Notes under the pieces: model-generated | Databases searched by the model: none | Told to the model about the DNA's origin: nothing | What the model saw: only the letters and a program-made list of their open reading frames with translations | Assembly: GCF_900109575.1 (NCBI RefSeq) | Contig: NZ_FOAF01000001.1 | Span: 62,001 to 126,000, forward strand | DNA length: 64,000 nt | Direction of reading: 5' to 3' | Origin: Olivibacter domesticus | GTDB taxonomy: Bacteria > Bacteroidota > Bacteroidia > Sphingobacteriales > Sphingobacteriaceae | Part shown: positions 47,153 through 55,833 of the stretch, piece by piece | How the letters are laid out: each line of letters starts with the position of its first letter | Position numbering within the stretch: the stretch's first letter is position 1 | Made by a program: the position numbers and the translations under genes

Positions 47153-47461
47153 ATGGAAACATTTTCTTTTACTACTACTGATAACCATGAACTCTATGGT
47201 ATTTTTCTTCCAGCAAAAGAGGGTTCCGAGACAAATAATTTGTAATAGACACCTAATTCAGGTAATGGTCGAAAAAGCATGCAATAACAAGATAACCAAA
47301 TGAGTACTAAATTATAGGGAGGCCTAACTTTCCAGCGCAATGGCGAAGTAATGGTCTATCTACATTTTAGCCCACCGTATGGAGCAAGTCTACCCATGAA
47401 ATGGGATATCCAGAGTGCCGTTGTTTTCGGTAAACTAGCTTTGCATTATACTTGTGAATAG
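47153..47461 (+). pseudogene. decayed alpha/beta-hydrolase, single frame with four stops
   Basis: From ATG at 47153 one frame reads FSFTTTDNHELYGIFLPAKE, then TAA TAG, then NSGNGRKSM, a stop, STKL, a stop, GGLTFQRNGEVMVYLHF, and YGASLPMKWDIQSAVVFG up to TAG at 47459-47461. These pieces keep the order of an alpha/beta-hydrolase: N-terminal strand, oxyanion NSGNG loop, and the Y-x-G-x-G-x-S-type loop before the nucleophile domain. The catalytic core and C-terminus are gone. It overlaps the 3' end of the leftward NIPSNAP gene by about 16 bases. Decay by point mutation without frameshift suggests a recent loss. Confidence 0.6.
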
Positions 47462-48228
47462 GATGTTGGAACCAAAAAGGTATTGCTGATTTTAGAAATA
47501 GTATTTGCATATTGAGGATCCGCTACTAATTTCTTCCATTCGGGGTCAGCCACGAAGGCAGACCATCCTTTGTCTCGTTCTTCCATACTGCTGCATGTGA
47601 TCATATAAGTGAGACGGGGTAGCTTATCGCCGGCAATCACTTCACCACAGAATACGGGATTCAATTTCGCTCGATTAAAAATGGGAAATTCCCCATCATG
47701 GAACATTTTAATTTTTCTTCTTACAGCATCTTCGCTATAGCCTTCATAGGTTCTTAATTCAAATATTCGTGACGCACCTGATGGGACGACCATTGCAGGA
47801 AAACCGTCAAAGGCAATCATTAAAGAAGAGGTAAAGCGGTTGTATACAGGTTTGTCAGCCGGTATGCTATTATATGCTGCGCTATTTTTAATATAATCGA
47901 TATCTGCCTTTACTTTTATATTTACAGATAGGTAGTTGTCAAGAGAAGAGTAAGGTGTTAGTAAATAAATCCTAGTCGGCTCCGATTGTCTCCATTCCTT
48001 AAAGACGCCCACTTTTTTTACTCCGTATTTATTCAATGTAGGAATAAGGGCCGTTTTAAAATAATTTTCGAATTGTCCGAGATCGGAGCCGAAACGCACC
48101 TCATATTCACGCCATTCGTATACCTCCTTTTGTGTTGGAGACTTATCGGTCGCCATTGCCGGTTTGACGATTGCTGCTGCACCTGCAGCAGCTACAAGCG
48201 AAGATTGGAGGAATTTCCTGCGTTTCAT
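47446..48228 (-). CDS. Tat-exported NIPSNAP-domain protein
   Basis: The 260-residue protein begins with a twin-arginine signal (MKRRKFLQSSLVAAAGAAA). Two NIPSNAP-type ferredoxin-like repeats follow: about 35-130 (VYEWREYEVRFGS, LNKYGVKKVGVFKEW) and about 150-260 (IFELRTYEGYSEDAVRRKI, YMITCSSMEERDKGWSAF). The role of the family is not firmly known; in Bacteroidota it often sits with sugar metabolism or stress genes. A cofactor is suggested by Tat export. It is a single gene with 131 bases to the next leftward gene. Confidence 0.88.
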   Translation of the reverse strand: MKRRKFLQSSLVAAAGAAAIVKPAMATDKSPTQKEVYEWREYEVRFGSDLGQFENYFKTALIPTLNKYGVKKVGVFKEWRQSEPTRIYLLTPYSSLDNYLSVNIKVKADIDYIKNSAAYNSIPADKPVYNRFTSSLMIAFDGFPAMVVPSGASRIFELRTYEGYSEDAVRRKIKMFHDGEFPIFNRAKLNPVFCGEVIAGDKLPRLTYMITCSSMEERDKGWSAFVADPEWKKLVADPQYANTISKISNTFLVPTSYSQV

Positions 48229-48359
48229 ATTGATTCTGGTTTAATGTGTAAATAGCTCTAGGTAAATAAAGATAAAGATATTCATACTTGGCTGGCTTCC
48301 AAAATCTTTCAATAAATTTTTACAGATAAAAGATAGCTAAAAGTACGTGTTTGAAGAAG

Positions 48360-49142
48360 CTATTGATCAAAACTAACCCTTGCGGCATCCGTAATCTGGC
48401 CATTTTGCTCATTCTGTACAAAACCAATGAGCTCCCAACCGCTCTTATCAAAATCAGTGGGGAGAATAAAGGTAGCTGTCTTTTTGTCCTCCATTCTTAG
48501 GTGTGCTAACTGCCTCACGATTTGTACATGTGATAAGGCCCGTCCGGAATTTTCACCGCTTTTCACCCTGCTTGAAGCAGATCGCTGTACCAATGCCAAT
48601 ACCAATTCTGACTTTTTGTCTTTTTTTGCACTATCATATACTATAAGAAGCTTTCCGTCTTTTATCTCATAATGAAGTGTGAGTGATGAGGTAACAGCCT
48701 GGTTTAACCCATCTGTAATAGCTTGTAGTACCCGGCCTTGCTCAGACCCCACCATCTCCACCGCTCCATTGACGATAACCTGAGGTGTATAAACCGTTTG
48801 GAGGCCCATCCAATTAGCATATTGACCTTGTCTGAGTGAAAAATCATGATCACTGAAACGGTCCTTCCAACCTTGGTGATCCCAATAATCTACATGAAAA
48901 GCCAAAATATAGACCTGTTTGTTCTGATTTTCTTTCTGGATCTTTTCCATCAGTTCATCTGCCGGTGGGCAGCTTGAGCAACCTTCAGAGGTGAACAACT
49001 CCACTACAGCGAAGCCATTCCGATCTACAGGTTGCTGTATATTCCTTATTTTCTTTTCGTAATGCATATCGATAAATGCAGTTACCATGATGAATACAAG
49101 TGCCAAACCTGCAGCAGAAAAAATTACTTTAATAGATCTCAT
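48360..49142 (-). CDS. DUF1223 thioredoxin-like secreted protein
   Basis: The 260-residue protein has an N-terminal signal/anchor (VIFSAAGLALVFIMVTAFI) and a thioredoxin-like fold of the DUF1223 family. VVELFTSEGCSSCPPADELM carries the C-S-S-C pair (near 55-58), HVDYWDHQGWKDRFSD and YTPQVIVNGAVEMVGS are family signatures. The function is unknown; the CxxC suggests a periplasmic thiol or metal role. The neighbour 91 bases downstream on the same strand is a DsbD-like exported protein, so a shared redox role is possible. Confidence 0.88.
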   Translation of the reverse strand: MRSIKVIFSAAGLALVFIMVTAFIDMHYEKKIRNIQQPVDRNGFAVVELFTSEGCSSCPPADELMEKIQKENQNKQVYILAFHVDYWDHQGWKDRFSDHDFSLRQGQYANWMGLQTVYTPQVIVNGAVEMVGSEQGRVLQAITDGLNQAVTSSLTLHYEIKDGKLLIVYDSAKKDKKSELVLALVQRSASSRVKSGENSGRALSHVQIVRQLAHLRMEDKKTATFILPTDFDKSGWELIGFVQNEQNGQITDAARVSFDQ

Positions 49143-49233
49143 GTTTATTTTTTTTAGTTTATTTAATTTATCTGATCAATCGAAGTGAAATCGATGTGTC
49201 CCGATTTTACTTCTGACATGCCATTTAAGATTT

Positions 49234-49698
49234 TTAATAATTTCGGGCAATCGGTTCAGGAATAAAATAGCCCAGATCATTACAAGGTATGATTTCAATA
49301 GTACCTTTAAAAACCAATTTGCCCGATAATTTCAATTGCTGTTTGTAAAGCGCAGCTTTATCATTGTAGTTTTCCTTTTCAACTGCAAAAAGTGCTTTTG
49401 GGCTACTTGTTTCGCTAATTGCCGGATACTGGGATGTACCTAAAGACTCACTAAAGGGGAAATACACAAAATCCTCTTGTTTATTTCTGAAATCAACCAA
49501 TGGTGGAAATACCTGTTTTGTAATAGGCATAAATAATAATCCACCAGACATTAGCTGTTTTGATGACCTTATCCCCTCAACTGGAGATAAGGCTTGTGCG
49601 TTGGCCGAAATACCAAAGGATAGCGCCAACATCAAAGCAAATGTTAAGGCAGCTACACTCAAAAAACGTCGGCGGTCGTATTTGATTTTATGTTCCAT
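49234..49698 (-). CDS. exported protein with degenerate DsbD N-terminal-like domain
   Basis: The 154-residue protein starts with a Tat-like signal (KYDRRRFLSVAALTFALMLA, cleaved after SANAQA). The body ends in LKLSGKLVFKGTIEIIPCND and LGYFIPEP, which follows the DsbD periplasmic domain pattern (strand, GT-E-x-x-x-CND-x-x-C-L-P-P). The second Cys of that pattern is Phe here, so a disulfide pair cannot form in the usual way. The middle section (about 45-100) was not recognised. It is the first gene before the DUF1223 gene on this strand. The relation to DsbD is a pattern match by eye. Confidence 0.55.
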   Translation of the reverse strand: MEHKIKYDRRRFLSVAALTFALMLALSFGISANAQALSPVEGIRSSKQLMSGGLLFMPITKQVFPPLVDFRNKQEDFVYFPFSESLGTSQYPAISETSSPKALFAVEKENYNDKAALYKQQLKLSGKLVFKGTIEIIPCNDLGYFIPEPIARNY

Positions 49699-50104
49699 TA
49701 TCGTTAAATATTTATTTGTTTCACTTGTTCTTACTTTGTTTGGTGATTTGTAAGTATGACAAAGGTAGCCTGGGGATAGGGTGCAAAAGAGTGTTTATTG
49801 TGTGAACAAGGCAGAAGAAGGGTTGAGTTTGGCATTTTTCGGCACGAAGGTTATAGGCCTGTAAAGCGTCCATCTCCGTGTGATTTTAGCCTTGTCTACA
49901 ACAGCTTACAGATTGCCTGGTTCAGGCGATGTCTGGCCCACTTCAACAATTCCATAGAGGCAATATCAATCTATTTTGGTAAGTTTGGAGCCATATCCAT
50001 TCATATGAATAGCTATTCTTTCCAACAGGAGATATCGGAGCAGACTGCTTATCCGGTGATCTGGCTGAGGTCAATTAGATCCAAAAGTATTTTTTTAGTT
50101 TTTT
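49699..50104. other. 406-bp divergent intergenic region
   Basis: The stretch separates the leftward DsbD-like gene from the rightward sensor kinase. A 113-codon frame (49798-50139) overlaps the kinase start but has no recognisable motif or coding character and is not called. No RNA gene or long repeat was found. Confidence 0.5.
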
Positions 50105-51127
50105 ATGAAAGTAACGAGAACGTTCAGGATATCCCATAAGCTCATTTGGTTTAGCTCTCTTTTTTTAGGAGCACTCACGGCTGTGCCAAAAATTGCTGAA
50201 CATCATTTCAACCCCTATGAGGCTTTGGTCGACTCATCCGTCACCTTTCTATTTGCTGTTGTGATATGGTACTACAATCTCTATAACTTACCAACCTATA
50301 TGGCAAATAATCCAAAAGGGGGCTTTTCGACGAAACAATTGCTTAAAGGACTTTTCTTTGGTTTAGCTTTGATGTTTGTGTTAGCTTGCATTCAGCAATA
50401 TCTCCTGTCTCATTTACCTTTTGGTCCTGTCATGCTCATGTTTGAGGTGCGTAGTATTCTCATTAGCAGTGCCTTTTACATGTTTATCCATCTTTTGTAT
50501 CAAAGCTTCCTTAATCAACAGGTAAGCGTAGAACTGGAGCGAACAACGACGGCTAATTTATGGGCCCAATTCGAACTGTTGAAGCAGCAGGTAAATCCCC
50601 ATTTTCTGTTTAATAGCTTAAACACGCTCAAATACATGGTAGAGAGTGGCGATCAGCAAGCAGTCAATTTCATTTTAAAGCTATCCGATTTTTATCGCTT
50701 TACTTTGGAAAGCCGGAAACTCGACCTGATTAATCTGTCGGAAGAGCTGGAAATATTAGAGGCCTATATGTATTTACTGAAGGCTCGTTTTGAAGATGGC
50801 ATTGAACTTTCAACCGATCTACCGGAAAAAGTATATACGTCACTGATTCCGCCCTTTACTTTACAGTTGCTTATAGAAAACTGCATAAAACATAATATCG
50901 TTTCCCTGGAAAAACCACTATATATAAATCTTTACACAAACAACAGTCACCTTATTGTGGAAAACAATATTCAGCTGAAGCGGGAGCCGGAGTCATCCAC
51001 CGGATTAGGACTTGAAAACATTAACCAACGCTACCAACATCTTTTAGAACGGGAAATAATCATCGAAGTTACCGATAAAACATTTACCATTAAATTGCCT
51101 ATCATTTATGAAAGCGATCATCATTGA
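50105..51127 (+). CDS. LytS/YehU-type sensor histidine kinase
   Basis: The 340-residue protein has four transmembrane helices (about 11-30, 46-62, 80-98, 112-135) with short loops and no large sensor domain. The cytoplasmic part has the His_kinase domain: QQVNPHFLFNSLNTLKYMVE (His near 166) and FTLQLLIENCIKHN as the N-box, then GLGLENINQRY. The next gene (LytTR regulator) begins 20 bases before its stop, so the two are translationally coupled. The signal is unknown; the cytochrome and P460 genes downstream are possible targets. Confidence 0.92.
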   Translation: MKVTRTFRISHKLIWFSSLFLGALTAVPKIAEHHFNPYEALVDSSVTFLFAVVIWYYNLYNLPTYMANNPKGGFSTKQLLKGLFFGLALMFVLACIQQYLLSHLPFGPVMLMFEVRSILISSAFYMFIHLLYQSFLNQQVSVELERTTTANLWAQFELLKQQVNPHFLFNSLNTLKYMVESGDQQAVNFILKLSDFYRFTLESRKLDLINLSEELEILEAYMYLLKARFEDGIELSTDLPEKVYTSLIPPFTLQLLIENCIKHNIVSLEKPLYINLYTNNSHLIVENNIQLKREPESSTGLGLENINQRYQHLLEREIIIEVTDKTFTIKLPIIYESDHH

Positions 51128-51869
51128 AGACGAGATCAAAGCCGCTAAATCTTTGGAGAACATGGTTGTAAAATTGCGTCCTTCCACTTGTATATTGGCT
51201 AAGTTACAGAGTGTAGAAGCAGCGATAGACTATCTGTCGAGTCATGAGATGCCCGAACTGATATTGATGGATATCCAATTATCCGATGGGCTTTGTTTTG
51301 AAATTTTCAAGTCGGTGAATATTACCTGTCCGGTTATATTTTGCACTGCCTATGGCGAATATGCGCTGGAAGCCATCAAGGCCAATGGCGTCGATTATCT
51401 GCTAAAGCCATTCGCTGAAGCAGATCTTAGAACCGCCTTTGAAAGGGTAGACAACTTCAAAAATTTCTTTCAGCAGCATGCAGGAAGCGATCTGCAAGAG
51501 CTTATCCGTAAAATCAACGTAGATGAAGGCAAAAAGAGCTTCCTGGTTTTTAAAAACAATAAGTACCAGACCGTGCAGACCGATCAGATTGCTTATATCT
51601 ATATCAATTACACCTCTCCATCCATTGTCACCTTTAAAGGCGACGAATATTCCATTAACCAATCCTTAGATCAGGTTCAGAATCAATTGTCGACTAGGCA
51701 GTTTTACCGGTTAAATAGACAATATCTTATCAATTTTTCCGCTATAAAAGAGGTCGAACATTATTTTACCAGAAAATTATTTGTGCGTTTGCATATTGCT
51801 ACGCCCGAGAAACTGTTGATTGGCAAAGAAAAAACAGCAGCATTCTTGCACTGGTTAGAAGATCGTTAA
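51108..51869 (+). CDS. LytTR-family response regulator
   Basis: The 253-residue protein has a receiver domain (IIIEDEIKAAKSL, phospho-acceptor D55 in LILMDIQLSDG, Lys in YLLKPFAEADL) and a LytTR DNA-binding domain (about 150-250; IAYIYINYTSPSIVTFKGDE, FYRLNRQYLINFSAIKEVE). Its start overlaps the end of the kinase gene by 20 bases. It is the cognate partner of that kinase and probably controls nearby or distant LytTR sites; no site was identified here. Confidence 0.93.
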   Translation: MKAIIIEDEIKAAKSLENMVVKLRPSTCILAKLQSVEAAIDYLSSHEMPELILMDIQLSDGLCFEIFKSVNITCPVIFCTAYGEYALEAIKANGVDYLLKPFAEADLRTAFERVDNFKNFFQQHAGSDLQELIRKINVDEGKKSFLVFKNNKYQTVQTDQIAYIYINYTSPSIVTFKGDEYSINQSLDQVQNQLSTRQFYRLNRQYLINFSAIKEVEHYFTRKLFVRLHIATPEKLLIGKEKTAAFLHWLEDR

Positions 51870-51989
51870 ACCTATCCACACCTTAAAATTCCGTCTACAA
51901 CCTCCAATTTGTCTAACCCACCAATTTATTCGTTTTTATTCAGGCCTTCCATCTCTATTTTTGGTATCAAACATAGAAAAATACAGATT

Positions 51990-52964
51990 ATGGAAGTACC
52001 AAGAAGAAAAAAGAAACGCCTCTACCTGGTGTTGCTAGTTATAATAACCCTATTTGTAGGGCTTCAATTTTTTAATCAACCCATAATAGGTAAGCCCGTC
52101 ACCGGTACTATCGAAGCACCGAGAGAAGTAACAGCAATACTTGAACGTTCTTGCTATAGTTGCCATTCCAACGAACAACAGCTGAGCTGGTTCGAGCAAG
52201 TTGCTCCAGTCTCTTGGTTAGTAAAAAAGGATGTTGACAGGGCAAGAGAGGTAATGAATTTTTCAGAATGGGGAGCACTTTCACCGGCCGAACATCAAGG
52301 AAAGATGTATGCGATACTCAATATGGTACAGGCCGGGAAAATGCCACTTCCAGCATATACCTTATTACATCCCGCAGCAAAAATATCCGAAGATGATATT
52401 GCAGTGATCAAGGCATATACCTTATCCTTATCAAAGGATGAAGCAAATAAAACAGCGGTTACACTTGTAGAACAACCTGAAGTTATTCCAGATCGTCTAC
52501 CAGACACATTGCCTATATCCGCTAATGGTGTAAAATACACAGACGCTTTTAAAGACTGGAAAGTCATTAGTATGAGTACCCTATTTGACCATTCTATACG
52601 GGTGATTTATGGCAATGACATCGCTGTTAAGGCAGTAGAAGAAGAGAAGTTCCACCCTTGGCCAGATGGCAGTGTGGTAGTAAAGGCGGTTTGGGAACAA
52701 GTTGAAGGGGCCGATGGTGAAATCAGGGCGGGAAAATTCATTAATGCACAGTTCATGGAAAAGAATGCGGAAAAGTACAAGGATACAGAAGGCTGGGGAT
52801 TTGCCAAATTCAGTGGACAGAAGCTCATTCCCACTGGGAAAACAGCGTTATTTGCGCAACAGTCATGTATCGCCTGTCACCGCCAGCTAGCAGCATCTAC
52901 CGGTTACCTGTTTGATGTACCCCTAAAAATAAATCGCAAAGGTTTAATCCAAAAAAATAATTAG
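51990..52964 (+). CDS. diheme protein: heme-binding domain plus cytochrome P460-type domain
   Basis: ATG at 51990 is chosen because it gives a basic N-terminus and a membrane anchor (LYLVLLVIITLFVGLQFF); the frame is open further upstream to 51909. The 324-residue protein has a Haem_bd domain with C-Y-S-C-H (near 55), WFEQVAPVSWLVKKDV and MYAILNMVQAGKMPLPAY, followed by a P460-type domain (about 180-324; DWKVISMSTLFDHSIRVIYG, C-I-A-C-H near the end). P460 cytochromes handle hydroxylamine or act in electron transfer; the family role here is unproven. The next gene starts two bases after its stop. Confidence 0.88.
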   Translation: MEVPRRKKKRLYLVLLVIITLFVGLQFFNQPIIGKPVTGTIEAPREVTAILERSCYSCHSNEQQLSWFEQVAPVSWLVKKDVDRAREVMNFSEWGALSPAEHQGKMYAILNMVQAGKMPLPAYTLLHPAAKISEDDIAVIKAYTLSLSKDEANKTAVTLVEQPEVIPDRLPDTLPISANGVKYTDAFKDWKVISMSTLFDHSIRVIYGNDIAVKAVEEEKFHPWPDGSVVVKAVWEQVEGADGEIRAGKFINAQFMEKNAEKYKDTEGWGFAKFSGQKLIPTGKTALFAQQSCIACHRQLAASTGYLFDVPLKINRKGLIQKNN

Positions 52965-52966
52965 AA

Positions 52967-53404
52967 ATGAATAGAATAATTTTTATGCTGCTAGGTGGCA
53001 TGCTGCTTAGCAATTGTGTTGATAAACAGAAAAACGATAGCTATACCCGTGTCGTATTTGATCCAGGTGCACTAAAATTCTTCGCATCATCTGTAAACAA
53101 AAAACAAGAAACAATGGCAGCCTTGTACGGTAATGACAAGGCTTATCAAACCTTGTCAAAAGGAGATAGCATTTCCGCTGCGGGCACCATCCTGCGATTA
53201 GTCACTTGGCGGTACCATGATAACCCTCAATATACCGGCGGCACCATAAATGGCGAGCTGTTAAGCGTAGAATCTGTTTATGTTAATGAGGCGGGTAAAG
53301 CATCTTATGAGCTAGAAGCAAGTGCTTTACAAAGCGAAACTAACGAGGTAGCAGATAAACAGGAGAGAATAAAATACATAATGAGCTATAAACCGGTTTT
53401 CTAG
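52967..53404 (+). CDS. P460-like lipoprotein without heme motif
   Basis: The 145-residue protein has a lipobox (GGMLLSNC). The middle (about 45-110: MAALYGNDKAYQT, GTILRLVTWRYHDNPQYTGG, INGELLSVESVYVNEAGKA) follows the N-terminal half of cytochrome P460, but there is no CxxCH. It begins two bases after the diheme P460 gene and is certainly co-transcribed. It may be a partner subunit or scaffold for that protein. The resemblance is by eye. Confidence 0.55.
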   Translation: MNRIIFMLLGGMLLSNCVDKQKNDSYTRVVFDPGALKFFASSVNKKQETMAALYGNDKAYQTLSKGDSISAAGTILRLVTWRYHDNPQYTGGTINGELLSVESVYVNEAGKASYELEASALQSETNEVADKQERIKYIMSYKPVF

Positions 53405-53483
53405 CTGGCCTATCAGTAAATCCCTTTATACACACAGAAAGGTCGGCTACTTTTTAACGCAATAATTAATAAACGCAACAAAA

Positions 53484-53876
53484 ATGAACACTAAAACAAC
53501 AAAAATCATCTACTGGTCGGGTATTATTTTCATGTCGCTTTGGTTTGGAGCAAGTGGCTATTTTGAACTGACCAAGAATCCAATTGTATGGGGTATTACA
53601 CAACAATTGGGTTATCCACCACATTTTATCTATCTCTTGGGTGTTTTTAAACTTTCAGGTATTATGATACTCTTAATCCCCAATAAGCTGCTGCGGTTAA
53701 AAGAGTGGGTATTTGCAGGCATGTTCTTTGATATCGTATTTGCTTTCTTTTCGAAGATAAGTGTGATTGGCTTCCCTGCAACAATTGATGCGCTGCTTGC
53801 CTTCAGCATATTAACGATAGCATACATTCAGTTTAGAAAGCTTTATCCTTTTAGTTATACATTATTTTTCAGGTAG
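53484..53876 (+). CDS. DoxX-like four-helix membrane protein
   Basis: The 130-residue protein has four membrane helices (about 8-28, 48-66, 72-90, 96-115) with G-A-S-G-Y-F near the first and PPHFIYLLGVFKLSGIMILL in the second, typical of the DoxX-like family. In the family these proteins are linked to redox or thiol stress. It follows the P460-like gene by 80 bases in the same direction, and a strong terminator lies just after it. Confidence 0.85.
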   Translation: MNTKTTKIIYWSGIIFMSLWFGASGYFELTKNPIVWGITQQLGYPPHFIYLLGVFKLSGIMILLIPNKLLRLKEWVFAGMFFDIVFAFFSKISVIGFPATIDALLAFSILTIAYIQFRKLYPFSYTLFFR

Positions 53877-53882
53877 TTAAAA

Positions 53883-53917
53883 AAAACAGCAAGCCATTTA
53901 CGGTTTGCTGTTTTCTT
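53883..53917. terminator. bidirectional intrinsic terminator
   Basis: AAAACAGCAAGCC (53883-53895) pairs with GGTTTGCTGTTTT (53902-53914) with one G-U, closing a 6-nt loop and followed by T-rich sequence; the A-run before it acts as a T-run on the other strand. It lies between the DoxX-like gene and the convergent short-chain dehydrogenase gene. Confidence 0.85.
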
Positions 53918-53948
53918 GTTTGAATAAGGCCTATACAAGTGATCTTCA

Positions 53949-54692
53949 TTAAAGGGTCAGCCCACCATCCACAATAATTTCGGTACCGGTAATGAAAGAT
54001 GCAGCATCGTCACACAAGTAAGTAACCAATCTCGCAACATCCTCCGCTTCACCCATTTTTTTCAGTGGAATTTCGTTTATCAAGCGTTCATGGATTTGCT
54101 GCAAAGTTGCTTCGTCCAAACCAGCTTTACCCATAATTTCAGTTTTATGCGGCCCAGGGCTCACAATATTCACTCTGATTTTTCTTGGGGCTAATTCTGC
54201 CGCTGCTGTTTTCGCTATGGAGTTTAAGGCCGCCTTGCTTGCCTGATAAATAGAGCTATTAGGGTTATGTGTAGAGGCGACGATAGATGAGAGTATTACA
54301 ACCGAAGCCCCATCGTTTAGCAAAGGGATAAATTTGCTCAAGGTAAAATAGGCGCCTCTAAAGTTAATATCCATTACACGATCGAAATTTTCAACACTAG
54401 CATTTTCGATGAGTCCAAGCGTCCCTGTAACTCCCGCATTGATAAACAAAATATCTACTTTGCTAAATCGTTCTTTAACGGCTGTAGCTAAAAGTTCTGT
54501 ATCATGCAGTTCTGCTTGGTCGGCTAAGAAGGGAATGGCGCCCAATTCCTGGGCAGCTGCTTCTATTGCTTCTCTACGTCTACCAGTAATGATGACTTTT
54601 GCACTTTGCGCTATTAACTCTTTTGCAGTGGCATAACCAATCCCGCTATTTCCGCCGGTTACAATGGCCACCTTATCTTTTAAATTGTTCAT
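53949..54692 (-). CDS. short-chain dehydrogenase/reductase
   Basis: The frame extends to 54821, but ATG at 54690-54692 gives the usual SDR start (NNLKDKVAIVTGGNSGIGYA). The 247-residue protein has the NAD(P) motif TGGNSGIG (near 12-19), NAGVTG, the catalytic Ser and Tyr-x-x-x-Lys (VILSSIVAS, YQASK) and a C-terminal FITGTEIIVDGGLTL. RR in ITGRRREAI after the second strand suggests NADPH. The substrate is unknown. It is divergent from an HxlR regulator 85 bases away, which probably represses it. Confidence 0.92.
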   Translation of the reverse strand: MNNLKDKVAIVTGGNSGIGYATAKELIAQSAKVIITGRRREAIEAAAQELGAIPFLADQAELHDTELLATAVKERFSKVDILFINAGVTGTLGLIENASVENFDRVMDINFRGAYFTLSKFIPLLNDGASVVILSSIVASTHNPNSSIYQASKAALNSIAKTAAAELAPRKIRVNIVSPGPHKTEIMGKAGLDEATLQQIHERLINEIPLKKMGEAEDVARLVTYLCDDAASFITGTEIIVDGGLTL

Positions 54693-54777
54693 TTTTTTTG
54701 TTTTTTCTACAAAGTTATGCTGAAAATGGTATACTTTTGTAATCAGTATAACAGAGTATATCAGATAACATGTAGAA

Positions 54778-55119
54778 ATGGAACGTAACCAAGAAGAAGA
54801 ATTGAGGGCTTTGCAAGACACTCTCTACTTTATAGGAGGGAAGTGGCGAATACCCATTATCAACTCCATTTGCAATGGTAATAGGCGTTTTCGGGAAATT
54901 GAACGCAGCATTCCTGGAATCACGACACGTATGTTATCAAAAGAATTGAAAGAAATGGAAATGAATAAACTCGTAAAGCGAACAGTTTATGCAGATACAC
55001 CTGTATTGATTGAGTACGAACCAACAGGGTACTGCAGAACATTTGGAAATATCATTCAAGAAATGATCAACTGGGGGCGGGCGCATCGAAATGTAGTGAC
55101 CAAAGAAGCTATTCCTTAG
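54778..55119 (+). CDS. HxlR-family winged-helix regulator
   Basis: The 113-residue protein has the HxlR winged helix: DTLYFIGGKWRIPIINSICN, RRFREIERSIPGITTRMLSK and ELKEMEMNKLVKRTVY, ending with VLIEYEPTGYCRTFG. No Cys sensor of the QorR/HypR type is visible at the start. These regulators often control a divergent oxidoreductase; here that is the short-chain dehydrogenase on the other strand. Confidence 0.93.
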   Translation: MERNQEEELRALQDTLYFIGGKWRIPIINSICNGNRRFREIERSIPGITTRMLSKELKEMEMNKLVKRTVYADTPVLIEYEPTGYCRTFGNIIQEMINWGRAHRNVVTKEAIP

Positions 55120-55140
55120 ATTTTATTTAAAAATAGGAAG

Positions 55141-55181
55141 GAGGATCGTAATAGATGCGAACGGTACGTATTATGATCCTC
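55141..55181. terminator. hairpin after the HxlR gene
   Basis: GAGGATCGTAATA (55141-55153) pairs with TATTATGATCCTC (55169-55181) with one G-U; the loop is 15 nt. It lies 21 bases after the HxlR stop and before a convergent gene. The T-run is weak, so the terminator call is moderate. Confidence 0.5.
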
Positions 55182-55315
55182 GTAATCTCTTATGTAGCGC
55201 TTATTGGGGATGGGCAAGTCGTATTTCAGGTATGGGGCTCCCTCACGTTCGTGGAAAAATGCTTTCTAGAGCGAGCGCGTCAAGAAAATTCAGATAGAAC
55301 AAAATACACCAACAA

Positions 55316-55819
55316 CTATTTTTTCTTCCACACCACAGTTGCCGTAACAGCCCCGCCATTAGTTGTATTCGTTACAACATAGTGCAGCATATTGTTTTCA
55401 AGTTTGTAAGAACGCACCTGCATATTGCCTTCCCAGTTAGGATAAAAAGCATGCTGCACATTGAAATTAATAGTGTGCTTTTCAGGGTGAACAGTATAGG
55501 TGCCAAAATGCGAATTATTGCCCTGCACCAAGGCTGCATTTTCATCTGGCGTAGCCTTATTTTTATCTCCCGCTGCAACTTTCGGACGAGTAGCTTTTAA
55601 AATTTGTATAGCATAATCACCAATGTCAGTAAACACGAGCAAACCCACAGGATTTTCGCCGTAAGGCAATGTTTTGCTTCCATCGGCATTGGTATTTACG
55701 ACAGCTATTAATGACCATGTACCGACAAATTGTTTTTCGATTTTTTTTGATGGCTTTACGTCTTGCGCCTGTAACGCAGTAAATGACATTATAAATGCAA
55801 CACACAGTAAGTATTTCAT
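55316..55819 (-). CDS. secreted lipocalin-like domain protein
   Basis: The 167-residue protein has a signal peptide (LLCVAFIMSFTALQAQ) and one lipocalin-like domain (PF13924 type): KQFVGTWSLIAVVNTN, NPVGLLVFTDIGDYAIQIL, HFGTYTVHPEKHTINFNVQ and NMLHYVVTNTT. Members form a small beta-barrel of unknown ligand. It starts 14 bases after the stop of the upstream NAD(P)-binding gene on the same strand and is co-transcribed with it. Confidence 0.85.
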   Translation of the reverse strand: MKYLLCVAFIMSFTALQAQDVKPSKKIEKQFVGTWSLIAVVNTNADGSKTLPYGENPVGLLVFTDIGDYAIQILKATRPKVAAGDKNKATPDENAALVQGNNSHFGTYTVHPEKHTINFNVQHAFYPNWEGNMQVRSYKLENNMLHYVVTNTTNGGAVTATVVWKKK

Positions 55820-55833
55820 AAATCATTGTTTGT

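Noticed and set aside
49798-50139. 113-codon frame between the DsbD-like gene and the first LytS gene
   Set aside because: It overlaps the kinase start, has no signal, domain or motif, and its composition is unlike neighbouring proteins.
54693-54821. N-terminal extension of the short-chain dehydrogenase
   Set aside because: It would run into the divergent HxlR gene; the Rossmann fold starts right after the ATG at 54690-54692.
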